The notes under the pieces: generated by a model
What the model saw: the letters and a program-made list of their open reading frames with translations, nothing else
Told to the model about the DNA's origin: nothing
Databases searched by the model: none
Shown: positions 12,978-25,675 of the stretch, piece after piece
Layout: each line of letters opens with the position of its first letter
Numbering within the stretch: position 1 is the stretch's first letter
Position numbers and translations under genes: made by a program
Assembly (NCBI GenBank): GCA_000827325.1
Contig: KN832870.1
Location: 4,402,001-4,466,000, forward strand
DNA: 64,000 nt
Direction of reading: 5' to 3'
From: Oidiodendron maius Zn
Taxonomy: Eukaryota; Ascomycota; Leotiomycetes; Myxotrichaceae

Positions 12978-14407
12978 GGTCTATGACTTCCTTGATGCAT
13001 GGAAATGGGCTTCCAGTAACCTGGTGCCACTGGTCAACAATAGTCACAGCCAAATACTGTGCTTTTATCAAAATTGTAACTAAATTTTTTTTCTTCGTCG
13101 CCTCTATATAAACCTTATCATCAGTTTTACATTATCTGAAGCTCGTTTTCCTGGACGTACCAACCAGCCGCATACATGCCAGCCACGTATTTTCCTGTGA
13201 ACCGTGCCGTCTTTTGCTGGTCGCATGCTGCGCACCCGTTAATACACCTCCGATGCTTGCGCGTCGTGTTGACGATCATGATATGAGCAAGGAGCCGGCG
13301 ATCTCTGCAGCCGACCGGTCCAGCTGTATTTTTCGAAAGCTGGTAACGACGTTCCTCTTCTGATTCCCCAAGAGCTTAAACTTTGCGACATCAACCGAGA
13401 AGCTCGTGACACATTTCTGACATCTCACGCCGCGCTGGGAGGGGATGCTGGTTTTGCACGGACCGCGACCGAACTCTGGACCCTGCTTTATTTCCTTTTT
13501 TGCGACGTGCCACAAAGTTTAACTCTGGTCCTGATTGGCCAGCTCACATATTGCCTCCAGATTTGTTGGCAGCCTGAGGCAATAAGTATTACGATACTGT
13601 ACGTCAACAATACTCGCTTTAACCGTTTATCCGAACGCAAGCAAAACCGCGCAAGCCCACTTCCAAACCTCCCTCAAGACCAAGAGCCGTCTAGAAAGAC
13701 AGCTCCTCCTGCATTGCAAAGATGCTGGCCTAATCGATGTACATTAGTAGTGGAGAGTCTAGTGGGAGAGCGCGTTATAGTAATATACAACGTCGTGGAA
13801 GAAGAAATTGAGGACTTTGGAGTATGGCCTAAGTATGCGGCTGTGCCATCAATTCTGACACCCGCTGGCCCCATGTCAGGTACCGCGCTAAGCCTCTCCA
13901 GATCTGTCATAATAAAACGGAGTTTAGTTCACTTCATGGTAGAATTTCAATTGGCTTACTTACCCCATCATACGAGGTAGAGGGCCTGATCTCACTAACC
14001 GACGCTTTGCCCTGTCCGTGCTGTGCTTACGGAGGCGTGATCAATCAATCTCGGATGGGAAGGGATCTCAGAGAGCTGCGGCTTGCTCCGCATTCAAACC
14101 ACTTGTGAACTGCGTGTTACTTCAGAAGACCCACTCAGAGACAGGTTCGGCCTTGGAGAACCGAAACACCAGGGGCATTCTACAGTACTTTCAACTAGTG
14201 GGGGATCAGACCTGCCTGAGCTGACCAGTCGCATCACACAATGAATAAGTTTCGATCCTTACAGTACCAGGTACAAAGTAAAATCCCTCATCCCATGGCA
14301 TCGCAAAGGACCGTGCCAGCAAGGATTGTATGATCCCACTGCTACGATTCGCTTATGTGTTCCCGTTCTTCGGTCCCTTTCTTCTCTCTTGAGCTTAGTA
14401 CAGTAGT
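12978..14407. other. Intergenic, no gene recognised
   Basis: The longest open frame (13507-13980, plus strand, 157 codons) has no recognisable domain and a poor protein-like composition. The first 150 bp may contain the 3' flank of the transporter gene. Confidence 0.3.
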
Positions 14408-14459
14408 ATCATAGCTGAATATTATAGTTGAATATCATAGCTGAATATTATAGTTGAAT
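14408..14459. repeat. Short tandem repeat, four 13 bp units
   Basis: Two copies of a 26 bp unit stand in tandem, each made of two variant 13-mers (ATCATAGCTGAAT and ATTATAGTTGAAT). It lies about 250 bp upstream of the ankyrin gene start. Confidence 0.85.
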
Positions 14460-14710
14460 AGTACATTGCTGATAAGAGTGTTACCAGAGCTGGGGTTCCC
14501 CCCTGCATCGTGGCTAGCCAATAATGCACCAGTATACCACGGTTTATCGATTCCTGGGCCGTGTCCAGACGTATTTGGTGGTAGGATTTCGGGTCCTCGT
14601 CAATCTACATGACGCGCTCATAAATTGTTCCTAGCTAATTACTATAACCGCGGCCCTCCCGCTGCAGGGAGATACAGTACGTACGCTACAATTTCTTTGT
14701 ACCTTCTAAC

Positions 14711-17700
14711 ATGGCCTCTCAGCGTGCCGCTGTGGTAAACGCAGGAGGACAAGGCGAGTTTTCTTTCTTCGAAGCCTTGACCTTTGACTCCAAAGAACCC
14801 TCCCTAAATATCAGAGAGCTAGGGCTGCCGCCATCGCCTCAATCTCTACCAGCCCCTACATCGCCTGCACCGCCTGAGAAGAACACCGCCTTGCAGAGAA
14901 CCGTCACCATCAGTAACAGTCCATTGAATCCCACTGAGAGGAAACCGGTATCGAAGATGGTCCTTCCTAAAGCTCAAGCCCAGTGCTTGGACCTTTGCCA
15001 AAAGACCATTGCCTCCATCGACCTTATATCGGTCCGCATATTGGAGTATCTGACCACTACCAAACAACTTCCCTATGGTTTTGAACCTTTGGCACGCGAT
15101 TTCTTCCATACGTGTCAAATTCTCTTTTCGATCGAGGCGGGCCTCAGAGAATGCAATCGCCTTGGGCAGAGACTACCTCAGGATATGGTCACGGAGCTCG
15201 GCCAGAAGTTCCAAGTGACTCAAGCCGACTTTTATGTCCTTAACCAGATTCTGGCTAAGATGCTCGCACCTCCGAATCGCATTACTCGAAGCTGGGGAAA
15301 ACTCTTTGGTGATAACGATATTAAGAAGATTTCTATTGCGCTGGCGAAGACACGTGCAAGCCTGCGGATGAGTTCGCTGCTCTTTCAGTGGAGTTTGGGA
15401 AATGAGAAGATTGAGATGGAGAAGGGTATAGGTTATACCGCCTTGGCTGCCGCGCTGGATAAAATGGACCATAATTTAGGCAATGAATGGGCCAAGCAGG
15501 CGCAGGGCGACATTTTTCATCAGCAACCACAAGCTCAAGCCCCGTCTCAACCACTTCCACTTCCAACTCCTCCACCTAAACATGCACCGGCACTCCCCTT
15601 CGGAGTGTTAGATGTCCCGAATGCCCTTCAACAACTCCAACAGCAGCCTGTACCCTGGCCCAAGGCATCTTCCTCAATCCAGCACGAAGGGTCACTGAGC
15701 ATAGCCTCCCGCAATGAAGTCCCAGTCCCCGTGAACCCAGGACCTCGCCATCTTTATCCCTTGAGTCCTGAATTTCGAACAAGTAGCGGCGCTGATACGC
15801 TCCTTACAACGTCCACGGCATCGGGCTTGATTGATTCACATGAGCCGTATGACCAGCACAGTGTGATAGATAATTCTCATTCTTTGACAAACGTAACCGA
15901 GCCTGACAGCCCTTATGATGCTCTCGCGGAACTAGAACTTGGCTCGTCAAAGGTCGTTCGCCTCAGTAACGACCCCACCAGCATGCCGCGTTTATATCCT
16001 CGAAACCCTGCAGAAGGAGACACCTCGAACATGCAAGCTATGCTGATATCTGCTGTTCGTGGTAATAATCACAAGCTCGTCGAGCAATTGCTTCACCGAG
16101 GCGTCTCAGCCAACACGGGACCAAATGTGAACGCACTTAGGGAGGCCATTCTCGCCGGGGACGAAGAGAGTGTCCGTCTCTTGCTCCTTTTCGGCGCAGA
16201 TCCCAACGATCCTAGCACAGATGGCATCACACCACTCTTTTCATCCGTCGAGAAATCATTCCTCGCAGGAGCAACGACACTATTGAAATACGGTGCCGAC
16301 CCTAATCTTGTGGCTGGCCCGGACCTGGAATCGCCTCTTGCCGTCACTGCGATGGCTAATATGGTAGACTTCTCTCACCTCTTGCTAATGTACAACGGCG
16401 ACGCCAACTGCGTCACGGCAAACGGCACTCCGCTTCTCACCAGCGCCATCCAGAAGAAGACTCCGAGGAAATTCATTGATCTCCTTCTCGACTATGGCTC
16501 CAATCCCAACGCTAAGAGCAGAGAGGGTAAAACTGCGCTCTTCGAGGCAATCCAAGTCGGCCGAGCAGACATCGTCACGAGCTTACTCGAGCATGGCGCA
16601 GATCCGAATCTGCCCGGTCCAAAGCACATGCTCTGGCCATCGACTTACCAACCTCCGTGCCTGCAGGTTCTCCTCTCCCACGGCGCGGACCACAAGAAGT
16701 GTCCGGGAATTATGGAGCTCGCAGCGAGCATCAACAGCATCGAATCAGTGCGCATCCTACTCAAAGCAGGTGTGAATCCCGATACCAAGAAAGATGGTGT
16801 CTATACCCCCCTCTGTACCTCCATCCGTGACGACCGCCCAGACATGCTCAAGCTCCTCCTCAATAATGGCGCCGACCCAAATGTTCCGGCAAGCGAGTAC
16901 CCTGCATTCAAATGCGTAACCCACAACCGGGTGCACTTCCTCCCACTCCTCGTCTCCTCTGGCGCCAACCTCCACAGCCCCAAAGGCATACTCGAAACAG
17001 CTGTCAGTTCGAACAACGTCGAAGCCCTAAATTGGCTGCTCGATCAGGGCTTAAACCCCAACGATAGGAACCCCAAGGGTATGACCCCGCTCACGACTGC
17101 CATCCGCGAAAACCGTATCGAGCTGGTCGATTTGCTGCTGTTGCGAGGAGCAGACCCTCACATGCGCGGCCAAGACTGGCCTATTTGTATGGCAGTCCGA
17201 AACCCGCGGATCCTGAAACGTCTCCTGGATGTAGCATCAAAACCGCAGGCGTTTAGGGGCATTATGGAGATGGCCGTCTCGGCCAACCAACTGGATTCCA
17301 TCAAGTTGCTCCTCGCTGCAGGCGTATCTGTCGAGGATAGAAACGGCGGCGTGTTCTCGCCCCTTACGACCGCTATCCGTGAAGATCGCCGCGAAATCGT
17401 GGCCTATCTTCTTAATGAGACGGCAGCGGATGTTAATGCGCCCGGCGAACATCTCCCTATTGTTAAAGCACTTCGGAGATATCATGGCGAGGGAGATACA
17501 GAGATCATAGAGTTGCTGCTAGACCGAGGGGCGGATCCGAATAAGATATATCGGGGCTGGAACGGGTTTATGCAGGCGATTGAAAATGGGGATGTGGAGG
17601 TCTTGAGGTTGTTATGTCGGAAGGCGGGCGTTGATTTAGAGGTTAAGGATGAACTAGGGAGAACGATACTTGAGATGGCAACGTCGACGGGTTGGGATGA

Positions 17701-17752
17701 GGGGGCACAGATTTTGAAAGAAGGGGATGTGCGGTTGAGGTCGAAGAAGTAA
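14711..17752 (+). CDS. Ankyrin-repeat protein, single exon, 1013 aa
   Basis: One uninterrupted frame from ATG to TAA. Residues 1-90 are low-complexity and rich in Pro/Ser. Residues about 95-270 form a helical region of the type that precedes ankyrin arrays in some fungal proteins. A Gln/Pro-rich linker lies at about 275-320. From about residue 440 to the end there are some 14-16 ankyrin-like units with the characteristic LLLxxGADPN and G.TPL..AI phrases, several of them irregular. No membrane segment, signal peptide or enzymatic domain is seen, so the protein is probably a cytosolic or nuclear scaffold for protein binding; the partner is unknown. GC content and codon use are clearly higher than in the flanking TA-rich DNA. 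The start is supported by good context (CTAACATGG) and by the absence of an upstream in-frame ATG. Confidence 0.93.
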   Translation: MASQRAAVVNAGGQGEFSFFEALTFDSKEPSLNIRELGLPPSPQSLPAPTSPAPPEKNTALQRTVTISNSPLNPTERKPVSKMVLPKAQAQCLDLCQKTIASIDLISVRILEYLTTTKQLPYGFEPLARDFFHTCQILFSIEAGLRECNRLGQRLPQDMVTELGQKFQVTQADFYVLNQILAKMLAPPNRITRSWGKLFGDNDIKKISIALAKTRASLRMSSLLFQWSLGNEKIEMEKGIGYTALAAALDKMDHNLGNEWAKQAQGDIFHQQPQAQAPSQPLPLPTPPPKHAPALPFGVLDVPNALQQLQQQPVPWPKASSSIQHEGSLSIASRNEVPVPVNPGPRHLYPLSPEFRTSSGADTLLTTSTASGLIDSHEPYDQHSVIDNSHSLTNVTEPDSPYDALAELELGSSKVVRLSNDPTSMPRLYPRNPAEGDTSNMQAMLISAVRGNNHKLVEQLLHRGVSANTGPNVNALREAILAGDEESVRLLLLFGADPNDPSTDGITPLFSSVEKSFLAGATTLLKYGADPNLVAGPDLESPLAVTAMANMVDFSHLLLMYNGDANCVTANGTPLLTSAIQKKTPRKFIDLLLDYGSNPNAKSREGKTALFEAIQVGRADIVTSLLEHGADPNLPGPKHMLWPSTYQPPCLQVLLSHGADHKKCPGIMELAASINSIESVRILLKAGVNPDTKKDGVYTPLCTSIRDDRPDMLKLLLNNGADPNVPASEYPAFKCVTHNRVHFLPLLVSSGANLHSPKGILETAVSSNNVEALNWLLDQGLNPNDRNPKGMTPLTTAIRENRIELVDLLLLRGADPHMRGQDWPICMAVRNPRILKRLLDVASKPQAFRGIMEMAVSANQLDSIKLLLAAGVSVEDRNGGVFSPLTTAIREDRREIVAYLLNETAADVNAPGEHLPIVKALRRYHGEGDTEIIELLLDRGADPNKIYRGWNGFMQAIENGDVEVLRLLCRKAGVDLEVKDELGRTILEMATSTGWDEGAQILKEGDVRLRSKK

Positions 17753-18499
17753 GGTAATGGGATACCGGACGAGTCCATGAGTCTAAGCCATTTTCAGAAT
17801 TACCCTGCACCCAACATTTACTGGTAATGCGCGCTCTACATGCCGAGGCCCTGAAACGTGTAACGAGGCTTATAACTTATTTTATTAATTTGAATTTATT
17901 AATTTGAACTTTGAGTGCGTCTAAAAGTCTCTATCCCTTGCAGCATTTCCTTTTGGCGTGTCTTCCTCGCGAACGGAAAACGTGATGAACTTTGTACACC
18001 TCAGTCTGGACTGCACAGAAATCTATTAGCACTCCAGAATGTAGTCTTGAAATTCCATTTGTACTTACTAATGAAGTTGTTATACCTTTTCATCGATCCC
18101 CATTCGGCGTTTGGAGTTACAGAATAGTATTGATCCAATTCGCCACTGATTACTATATTTACAATGATAATATACTAGCTCCCCGTCCGTTTTATTTGAC
18201 TAAATTGAGTCTCTCTCCTAACACATAATTCGCTCCCACTTATAGGGTGTATTATATTAGTCGAAGCACCCTCTATACTACCCAATGGATCGAAACTCGT
18301 CTTCTTATCAGACCTGATTCCAATTTATGCCCAACCACCATCTCCCGCTAGAAGGCCGGCCTATACTGACGTCTAGTATAATTCAGGGAGTCCACAAGTC
18401 TATTAGCAGTCTCTGCAGGTCGCGGCTTCTTTGCTGACTTCTTGAACTATCAGGCTGTTAATACATTAGGAGACAGTTCTATATACTCTATATAACTTT
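17753..18499. other. Intergenic, probably more decayed GH3-gene sequence
   Basis: No frame stays open for long. Parts of 17930-18120 carry short protein-like stretches, but I cannot align them with confidence. Position suggests they may be upstream remains of the beta-glucosidase relic that follows. Confidence 0.3.
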
Positions 18500-18808
18500 G
18501 TATACCCTATACTTGTGTATATTGAATATAAAGCATTTGACGCGAACAATGTCACTCCACGATATGAGTTCGGTTTTGTGCTTTCCTACACGACCTTCTC
18601 ATTTGCTGATCTGGCCATATCTTTGGATGAAGGGGCCTACACGCAGTCATATCCTGCAGGAGAAATCGGTAGTGGAGGTGCCAGCGACCTGTGGGATGTT
18701 ATTGCTCAAGTCAGAGCCACCGTAACAAACACGGGTAGGGTGGACGGGGCCGAGGTAGCCCAGTTATACTTGGGAAAACGGGGCTTGGGCCGCAGCCAAC
18801 TTGCCTAG
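18500..18808 (+). pseudogene. GH3 beta-glucosidase, C-terminal fibronectin-III-like relic
   Basis: The translation contains VYIEYKAFDANNVTPRYEFG, then FVLSYTTFSF, and later VTNTGRVDGAEVAQLYLG. This is the standard run in fungal family 3 beta-glucosidases just before and inside the FnIII-like domain (YRHFD...PRYEFGYGLSYTTF; VTNTG...GAEVAQLYLG). The catalytic domain upstream is missing or unrecognisable and the reading frame ends soon after the last motif. It is a fragment of a secreted cellulolytic enzyme gene lying beside transposon insertions. Confidence 0.8.
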
Positions 18809-19155
18809 ACCACGCTCGATCTGCACCTCGATCGGCCCACATAACTGCTCGATATCCTCGTTATATAGGCCGCTGGCGGAGAGATTATGTTTTCTCCTAT
18901 AGATTTCGAATTGGAGTATCTGATTGGGGAACAAGAGGAAGCTGCAGGCCTATACCGTATGTTACATAAAAACATCTAGATTATATCACAACCCTAGGAA
19001 ACTAATATTAGTCAAATATATTAAGAGCTTTAGTAAACAATAGACTAGGTGTGTTAGAAGTTCGTCTCGGAACTTTAAATAAGGGCTCGGATATATTTGA
19101 GAAGTCTCGGACAAATTTTAGATTATTAATTAAGTGGTATTAGTAATAAGTAGTA

Positions 19156-20514
19156 CAGTATGTTATCAAAAGTCTGTGCTCAAATCGCCAAAACCGCGAT
19201 TTTTCGTGTTTTACCCCCAACCACCTTTCAACTCAACCATGCCTCGACCACCCAATATACCTAGACCACCTCTATATAAGGTATCCCCTAATTCTAGGAG
19301 CCGAGTAGTCGCTGCTTATGAGTATGGTATTAAGTTTACTAATATCGCACGAGGTGAAAATCTTCGACCAGGAACATGTCGCCAAATCGTCCTAAATACA
19401 TCAATTCAGACCTCCTGTATTTCTCGACTACGCTCAGGACGCCCTGAGTTAATTACTCCACGTCTAGGCAGGCAGTTATTCAGGGCAATAGCTATTAATC
19501 CAAAGATTACTGCAGCTCAATTACATGTTGCGATCGCTCCTAAGATCTCAAAGATCACGATCTACCGATATTTGAAGAAATCTAGTATCCAGAAATGGCG
19601 CTACAAAAAGAGACCACTTCTAGACGATAAAAAGGCTGCTATATGTCTCTAATAGGCACTCAATTATAATAACCAGCCTCTTGAATACTGGCAACGCTAG
19701 GTCTGGTCAGATAAGTGCTTAATTAAGTATAGAAAAGGAGGCAAATGGGACTTTGTATACCGGAGGCAGGGTAAGTGAGGGGTATAAACTTAAGGGCTCA
19801 ATTACTCATATATTATTATAGGTAAAGGTCTTATGCCTTGGGTAGTCTAAGGGGAGGGTACAAAGGGTCAAACTACTATGTTTTGGGCAGCATTTGGGTA
19901 TAGCAAGTATACTGAATTAGCCACTATACCTAGTGATCCTACATCTGCTTAAGGGGGAGTTTCAGCATGCTAGTATATCAAGGTTCTTGAGGAATATATA
20001 CCAATAATACTCGAAACTGATACCTTTTTTATATATAATAATATACAGGTATATACAGCAATATTGGTTCAGGAATAGTTTGCTAAGAGGGATATTAATA
20101 TAATAGATTATCTGCCTTTTTCACCAGATATAAATCCAATCAAGAACTTATAGAAAATACTTAAAGCCAAGATAATTGAGTTATATCCAGAGCTTATAAC
20201 CATAAATAATAATAATACAACCAGACAATTCTTAATTAGAGCAGTAAAGGAGGTATAGGAGCTACTTGAAGAGGAGCTCTTAAATAAGCTTATATCAGGG
20301 ATACAAAAGAGGATTAATATACTCAAGGCTATAAGAGGATAGTACACTAAATATTAGGCGACTAGAATTGAAGGGATTTAGCTGGGTATTCAATTCATAC
20401 TAATATTAGGTAGCTAGCTAGCTAATTAGTTGAGTTATAATTAATTTAATTGAGTTCAGTTACCCTGAAAAATGTAGGGGATTCGCTTGAACACAGACTT
20501 TTGATAACCCACTA
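19156..20514 (+). mobile_element. Tc1/mariner-family DNA transposon, decayed
   Basis: Terminal inverted repeats read cAGTATGTTATCAAAAGTCTG on the left and, in reverse complement, tAGTGGGTTATCAAAAGTCTG on the right. Each is flanked by TA (19154-19155 and 20515-20516), the family's target duplication. The transposase frame starts at ATG 19239 with a helix-turn-helix DNA-binding region and stays open to 19652; several in-frame stops follow. The DDE core is still readable: WSDK near 19710, an NNIQVYTA strand near 20036 and PFSPDINPIKNL near 20120. Relative to the family, the second catalytic Asp reads Asn and the Glu of the PIENLW-like box reads Lys, so the copy is inactive. Many stops are TAG/TAA where Trp or Gln is expected, a RIP-like pattern. 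Confidence 0.88.
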
Positions 20515-20522
20515 TATTATAA

Positions 20523-23500
20523 AAAAATTTTTTGTGATTTTAATTTATACTCTATATTCAACCTTAAACCTCAATATAAAATTAAATAACTACAAAATCT
20601 GGAACTAGCGACCCTGGTTCTACTACCCTTCGAGTTACCTGTATCCCTCTAGTGTTATAGCAGCTCCAATAGTGGTTAACGACAGATACACTAGTCTTAA
20701 GCAAAGTATACACCATCTACTAGTAGGTACAAGTATATATATATAGACCTAGCGAAGCAGCAGCAATAAGGGAGAAGGGGGGCTAGAGGGTAATTATAAG
20801 GATCTCTTATAACTATTCAAAGACTATATAATACTAGATAAAGAGAAGGGCTTTATTGTAATACTAAGGGAGATCCTTATAATATATTAAAATATACTAG
20901 AAGCTAGTACTATAATAGAGTTAAATAACCTATAAACTACTATTAAGACATTAGCAAAAATAGTTAAGGAGGCTCTACTAAAGCCTAAGAATATATCTAA
21001 GAAGATATAGGCAGTAGTAGTAAAGAGGGTATATAGAACCAGTAAGAGAGTAGTATATATACTAAAGGTAGTTATTCTAGAGTAATAAACCTAGGAAATT
21101 ATAGTATAAACTCTAGAGTAAAGCAAGAACCTAGCTAAAAGAATATCTATTTAAGTAGTTAAGGTAGTTAATAAAATACTAGAAGAGGATAGTATAGTAG
21201 TAGTAAAGAGAATATAAAGTAGTAATATAGTCCTAATATTTATAAGAAATATAGAAGGCTTTACTAAAGAGATAATATAGATAGCAACTATATTTAGAAT
21301 ATAGGTATAGATAAAATATAGAGAGTTTATAGTTATAGTAAAGGGAATAGTAGCCTTTAGACTATATAATATCTATAATCTAGTAGAGCTCTTTATTAAA
21401 CTAAAGAAATATATATCTAGTATTACTTAATATAAAATATAACTCTCTAAGACCTTTTATAGACTATTTGCTAATATAGTCCTATATATAAATAGTATAG
21501 TTATTATTTAGAAGGCTTACTAAAGAGGAGTTATATTTAAGGCCTAAATTTTCAATATTAAACTCTATTATATAGAAGTATAAATAAGGTAATACTTTAG
21601 ATACTATACCTTTAGGTATATTAGATAATACTATACTAAACAGGCTAGATATAGTCACTATACCTATATAGTATATAAAGAGGGAGAAGCTAACTATCTA
21701 GAGAAGGAAGATAATAGCAAAAAGAGGTATATTAACTATAGAGGAGCCTATACTATATAGGACTAGAACTACTCTACTACTAAACAGGAGAGTAGTAAAG
21801 CCTACTAGATATATCTATACTAGCTACTTTAGTTTAAGGTTATCTAGAGAAATAGTAGTAGTAATATAGGTAATATACTAGCCTTATAACTAGAAGAAGA
21901 TACAGATAGCTTCTATCTAGTTATATATAAAAGACTACTATAGCTAGAGAGCTTCTAGTATACCTCTAGCTAGCTAGTAGCTAAAAGAGAAAGACCTCTA
22001 GAAACTATCTAGATAATAAAGATATATTAAGATATTATAATATTTGCTTAGTAAAGCTATAGTATAAGTATAACAAGAATCTAGAGAATATAAAGTACCT
22101 AAAACACTATAGTAAGTAGCTCTAACCCCTTCTAATAATACTATTAGTAGTATACTAGAATATAGAAAAGAACTAGAAGATAGTACTAATTATACTAGAG
22201 GATTATAGTAAGTATAATATAATAGCTATATAGGAACTAGCTAGAAGCTTAGGAACTAGATAGCTCTACTATCTAGTTAATAGCAAATACTATCTAGTCT
22301 ATAGAGGTAATAGTTAGATAGTGCTATATATCTATAAATACTATAGGATTATAGAGTAGTTATAGGCTATAGGGATAAACTAGTATAGAGTTACCTTTAA
22401 GGCTAAGCTTAAACTACTAATAATATAGTTAATATACTTATTATATAAGGGAATAGACTAGTAGAGCCCTCTCTAAATACTTTTTAAGAGACTACTAGAG
22501 AGTTACTATCTAGTAGTAGATAATATAAACCTCTATTATCTATAATAGGATAGAGAAGAGAGAATATTACAATATATAGAAGTATTCCTCTTACTAATAT
22601 AATACTAGAACCTTATACTAGCTATACTATAGAGAGAACCTACTAAATAAAGAAATATAAAGTATAGAGAAGATAGAAACGGAATATTAGACCTTATATA
22701 GTATATAGAGATATTATAGATATACTATAAGAGAAGCCTAGACTATACTAGATTAGACTATATAGCTTAACTTATATAAGTTAAAAGTATATAATACTAA
22801 TAACCCTCTAGTATACTACTAGAGTAGTTATAGACTAAGATAGATAAAGACCTAATAGCTATAGAAGTAAAAACTCTAAAAATACCCCTCTTTATTAGCT
22901 CTCTAGAAGCCTTTAATTATATAACTAATTAGCTTATATAGTAGCTCTAGAGAATTACTAACATTTTGACTCTATAGTATAAGACTAGCTATAGTTAAAG
23001 TAAACTATAATAGAATAAGGAAGTAGATAAGGTAATAGTAAAGGTATTAGTAGTATAATATAGCTACTATATTATAGTATTATAATATATATAGATAAAG
23101 CTTTAAGAAGCTATCTAGAAATAAAGGCAGATAATCCAAGAAGTATAAATAAAGTATTAGAGATTAGCCTTTACTAGAGCCTTAAAGCAGCTAAAGACCC
23201 TTTAGAAACTCTAATAGTAGGTATAATTAAGAAGTTATATCTTTTAAGAGCTACTAATAATACTACTATTATATTAAAGTAAAGATATCCTTTAGTTAAT
23301 ATTTATTTATAAAGAAAAGAGTAAAACCTTAATAGAGAGGTTCTTCTCTAGTAGTAAAATAAACCTTTAAGATATTAAGGATACTATCTAGAAGGAGACT
23401 TTAATCTAGTAGTAATTCCCTATCAAAAAGGTAGTTACTATAGAGGAAATTAAGGAAAGACTTAAGTAGGAAGCCTAGAAAGCACTAGAACTAAGTAATA

Positions 23501-25655
23501 ACCTTCTAGTAGGGTTCCTAAAGGTATATAGTAGACCTCTCTTAATGATTCTTATAGCTATAATCTAAACTAGCTTTAACCTTAAATACTTCCTAAAGCA
23601 ATTCTATAGTATAGGAGTAGTAGTCCTTAAGAAACTAGACAAGATACTAATATAATAACAAATAGTTAAAGACTAGAGACTAATCTCTCTACTAAATATA
23701 GTTAGAAAACTTATTAAAGGGGTAATAGAGAGTTAAATTACAGATATAGTAGAGTTATAATAACTACTACTAGAGGATTAAATAAAGAACAGAAAAGAGT
23801 AGTCTATAGAACTTACTATATATCTAGTTACTAAAGTAGTATAGATAGCCTAAAGCTATAGAGTAATAGCTTTACTACTCTAGCTTAATATTAAAGGAAC
23901 CTTTAATATAGTTAATTATACTAGGCTTCTAGATACCTTATATAAACAAGGCTTCCTAATATAGGTAGTAAGATAGACTAATAGTTATCTTAAAGTATAC
24001 TTTATAAGGCTTATATTTAATAGTAAAGTATTAAAGCTAATATAGATTAGAGTAAGGATTCTATAGGGATCCCTCTTATTATTAATCCTATTTCTACTCT
24101 ATATAGCTTTACTCTATAAAGCTCTAGAGAAGTATAGAAACCTAATAATTATAGGATTTATAGATAATATAAACCTTCTAATAGCTAGCTATAATATCTA
24201 GAAGAACTACTAGTAACTTAAGAGTATATTTAAAGTCTATAAATACTAGACTAAAACAAGAGGTATAGAGTTTACTCTTTAAAAGAATAAACTTATATAC
24301 TTTACTTGGAAGTATATAGAGTTCTTGAAAGTAGTTTATCTAGTAGGATATATAATTAACTTAATAGAGTTAGTCTAATTCCTTAGAGTCTAGCTAGATA
24401 GAAAGCTCTAGTAAAGTCACTACCTAAAAGAAATCAAGAAAAAGCTAGCTATCTAAAAGCTTATACTTATAAAGCTTATAGTATTAGTCTAGAGATATAG
24501 CCTAGCCTATATAAGAGAAATCTATACTAAAGTAATAAGGGCAATAATAGTATATAGAGTATCTATATAGTATAAACCTAGTAAAGTAAGAGTAAACTCT
24601 AGAGATATTACTAACTACCTTAATATAATATAGTCTAACTGCCTCTATATAGTAACTAGAGGATATTATATAATCTAGATTTAATACCTTAAGGTTAAAG
24701 TAGCTACTCTATTAATCTATATATACCTTAATAAGAAAGTTATAGAATTTAAATCAAGGCTTAAATATATAGATATAATTAAGAAGGTATATAGTACCTA
24801 TACTATAGTAGTATTCTACCTCTAATAGTAGAGGATAAGAATCAGGCTAGTAAGACTATAACTCTTACTTAAAGAAGGAGAATAGAAAGTAAAGTAAACA
24901 AGTAGATAGTATACTAAAAGGGAGCTAATAACAGATAAAGTAGTAGAGAGGGACTAAAGACTATAGTAGAAAGATAAAGTCAAGATATAGACAAGGTTCT
25001 AGAGAGGATCTAGTATAGAACTAGTAGATATAGACCCTGAATTTAAAGAGAAGAAAGCACTCTAGAAACACTAGAGCCTTAAGAAGTATAAAAGCTCCTT
25101 TCTTATATAGATCTATATAAGCAAGATAGAGCTCTAAGTATTCCTGTTCTAATAAAGGGTTCTAGAAGTAAACATACTGCTCTATTACTATAGCATTATA
25201 GGGGAAACGCTAGCCTATATAGTCCTCTATTGCCTAGAACTATAATAAGAGAGAGAGGAGCTCTAGAAGGCCCTCCTACTATACCCCTTTTAAACTACCC
25301 GTGACTTTATAGCAGCAACAGCAGACCTAGCCTATACAGGGATAGTAATAAGGTAGCTGCTAGCTACCGGCTGCCTCCCTGAGTTCCGGCAAGCCTGTAG
25401 GTATATAGCAATCCAGGACCAGGAGGAGGAGGAGGAAGAAAGGGGGCTATAGAGGCTCTAGGTAGTATCATATAGTCGGCAGTAAGACTAGCTAAGTAGT
25501 AGCGAGGACTAGGCAAAGACACTTTATGTATATAAGGACCAATGTATAAGGGTTTTATCCAGCCCTAAGGGGTATAGTTTACCTTATGATATTTCTAGTA
25601 GAGGTTCTGTAGCTAGATAGCTAAACAGAGTATTAATAATAATAATAATAAGTAG
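20523..25655 (+). mobile_element. LINE (Tad1/I-type), near full length, RIP-like decay
   Basis: A 5.1 kb element beginning with an A-rich/T-rich leader shared with the left copy and ending in a TAA repeat (about 25631-25652). The reverse transcriptase region lies at about 23550-24400. There a palm-like strand IIGFIDNINLLIAS (about 24150-24190) corresponds to the F/Y-x-D-D box with its second Asp changed to Asn. Near the 3' end the better-kept stretch 25170-25440 reads like the C-terminus of fungal LINE ORF2 (RDFIAATADLAYTGI, ATGCLPEFRQACRY). Stops are dense in every frame and the DNA is strongly TA-rich apart from that last stretch. No intact protein is encoded. It begins eight bases after the Tc1/mariner target site. 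Confidence 0.85.
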
Positions 25656-25675
25656 TATTAGTAGCCAAAGTAGTA

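Noticed and set aside
13507-13980. 157-codon plus-strand frame considered as a gene
   Set aside because: No domain, no good start context, and composition unlike neighbouring real genes.
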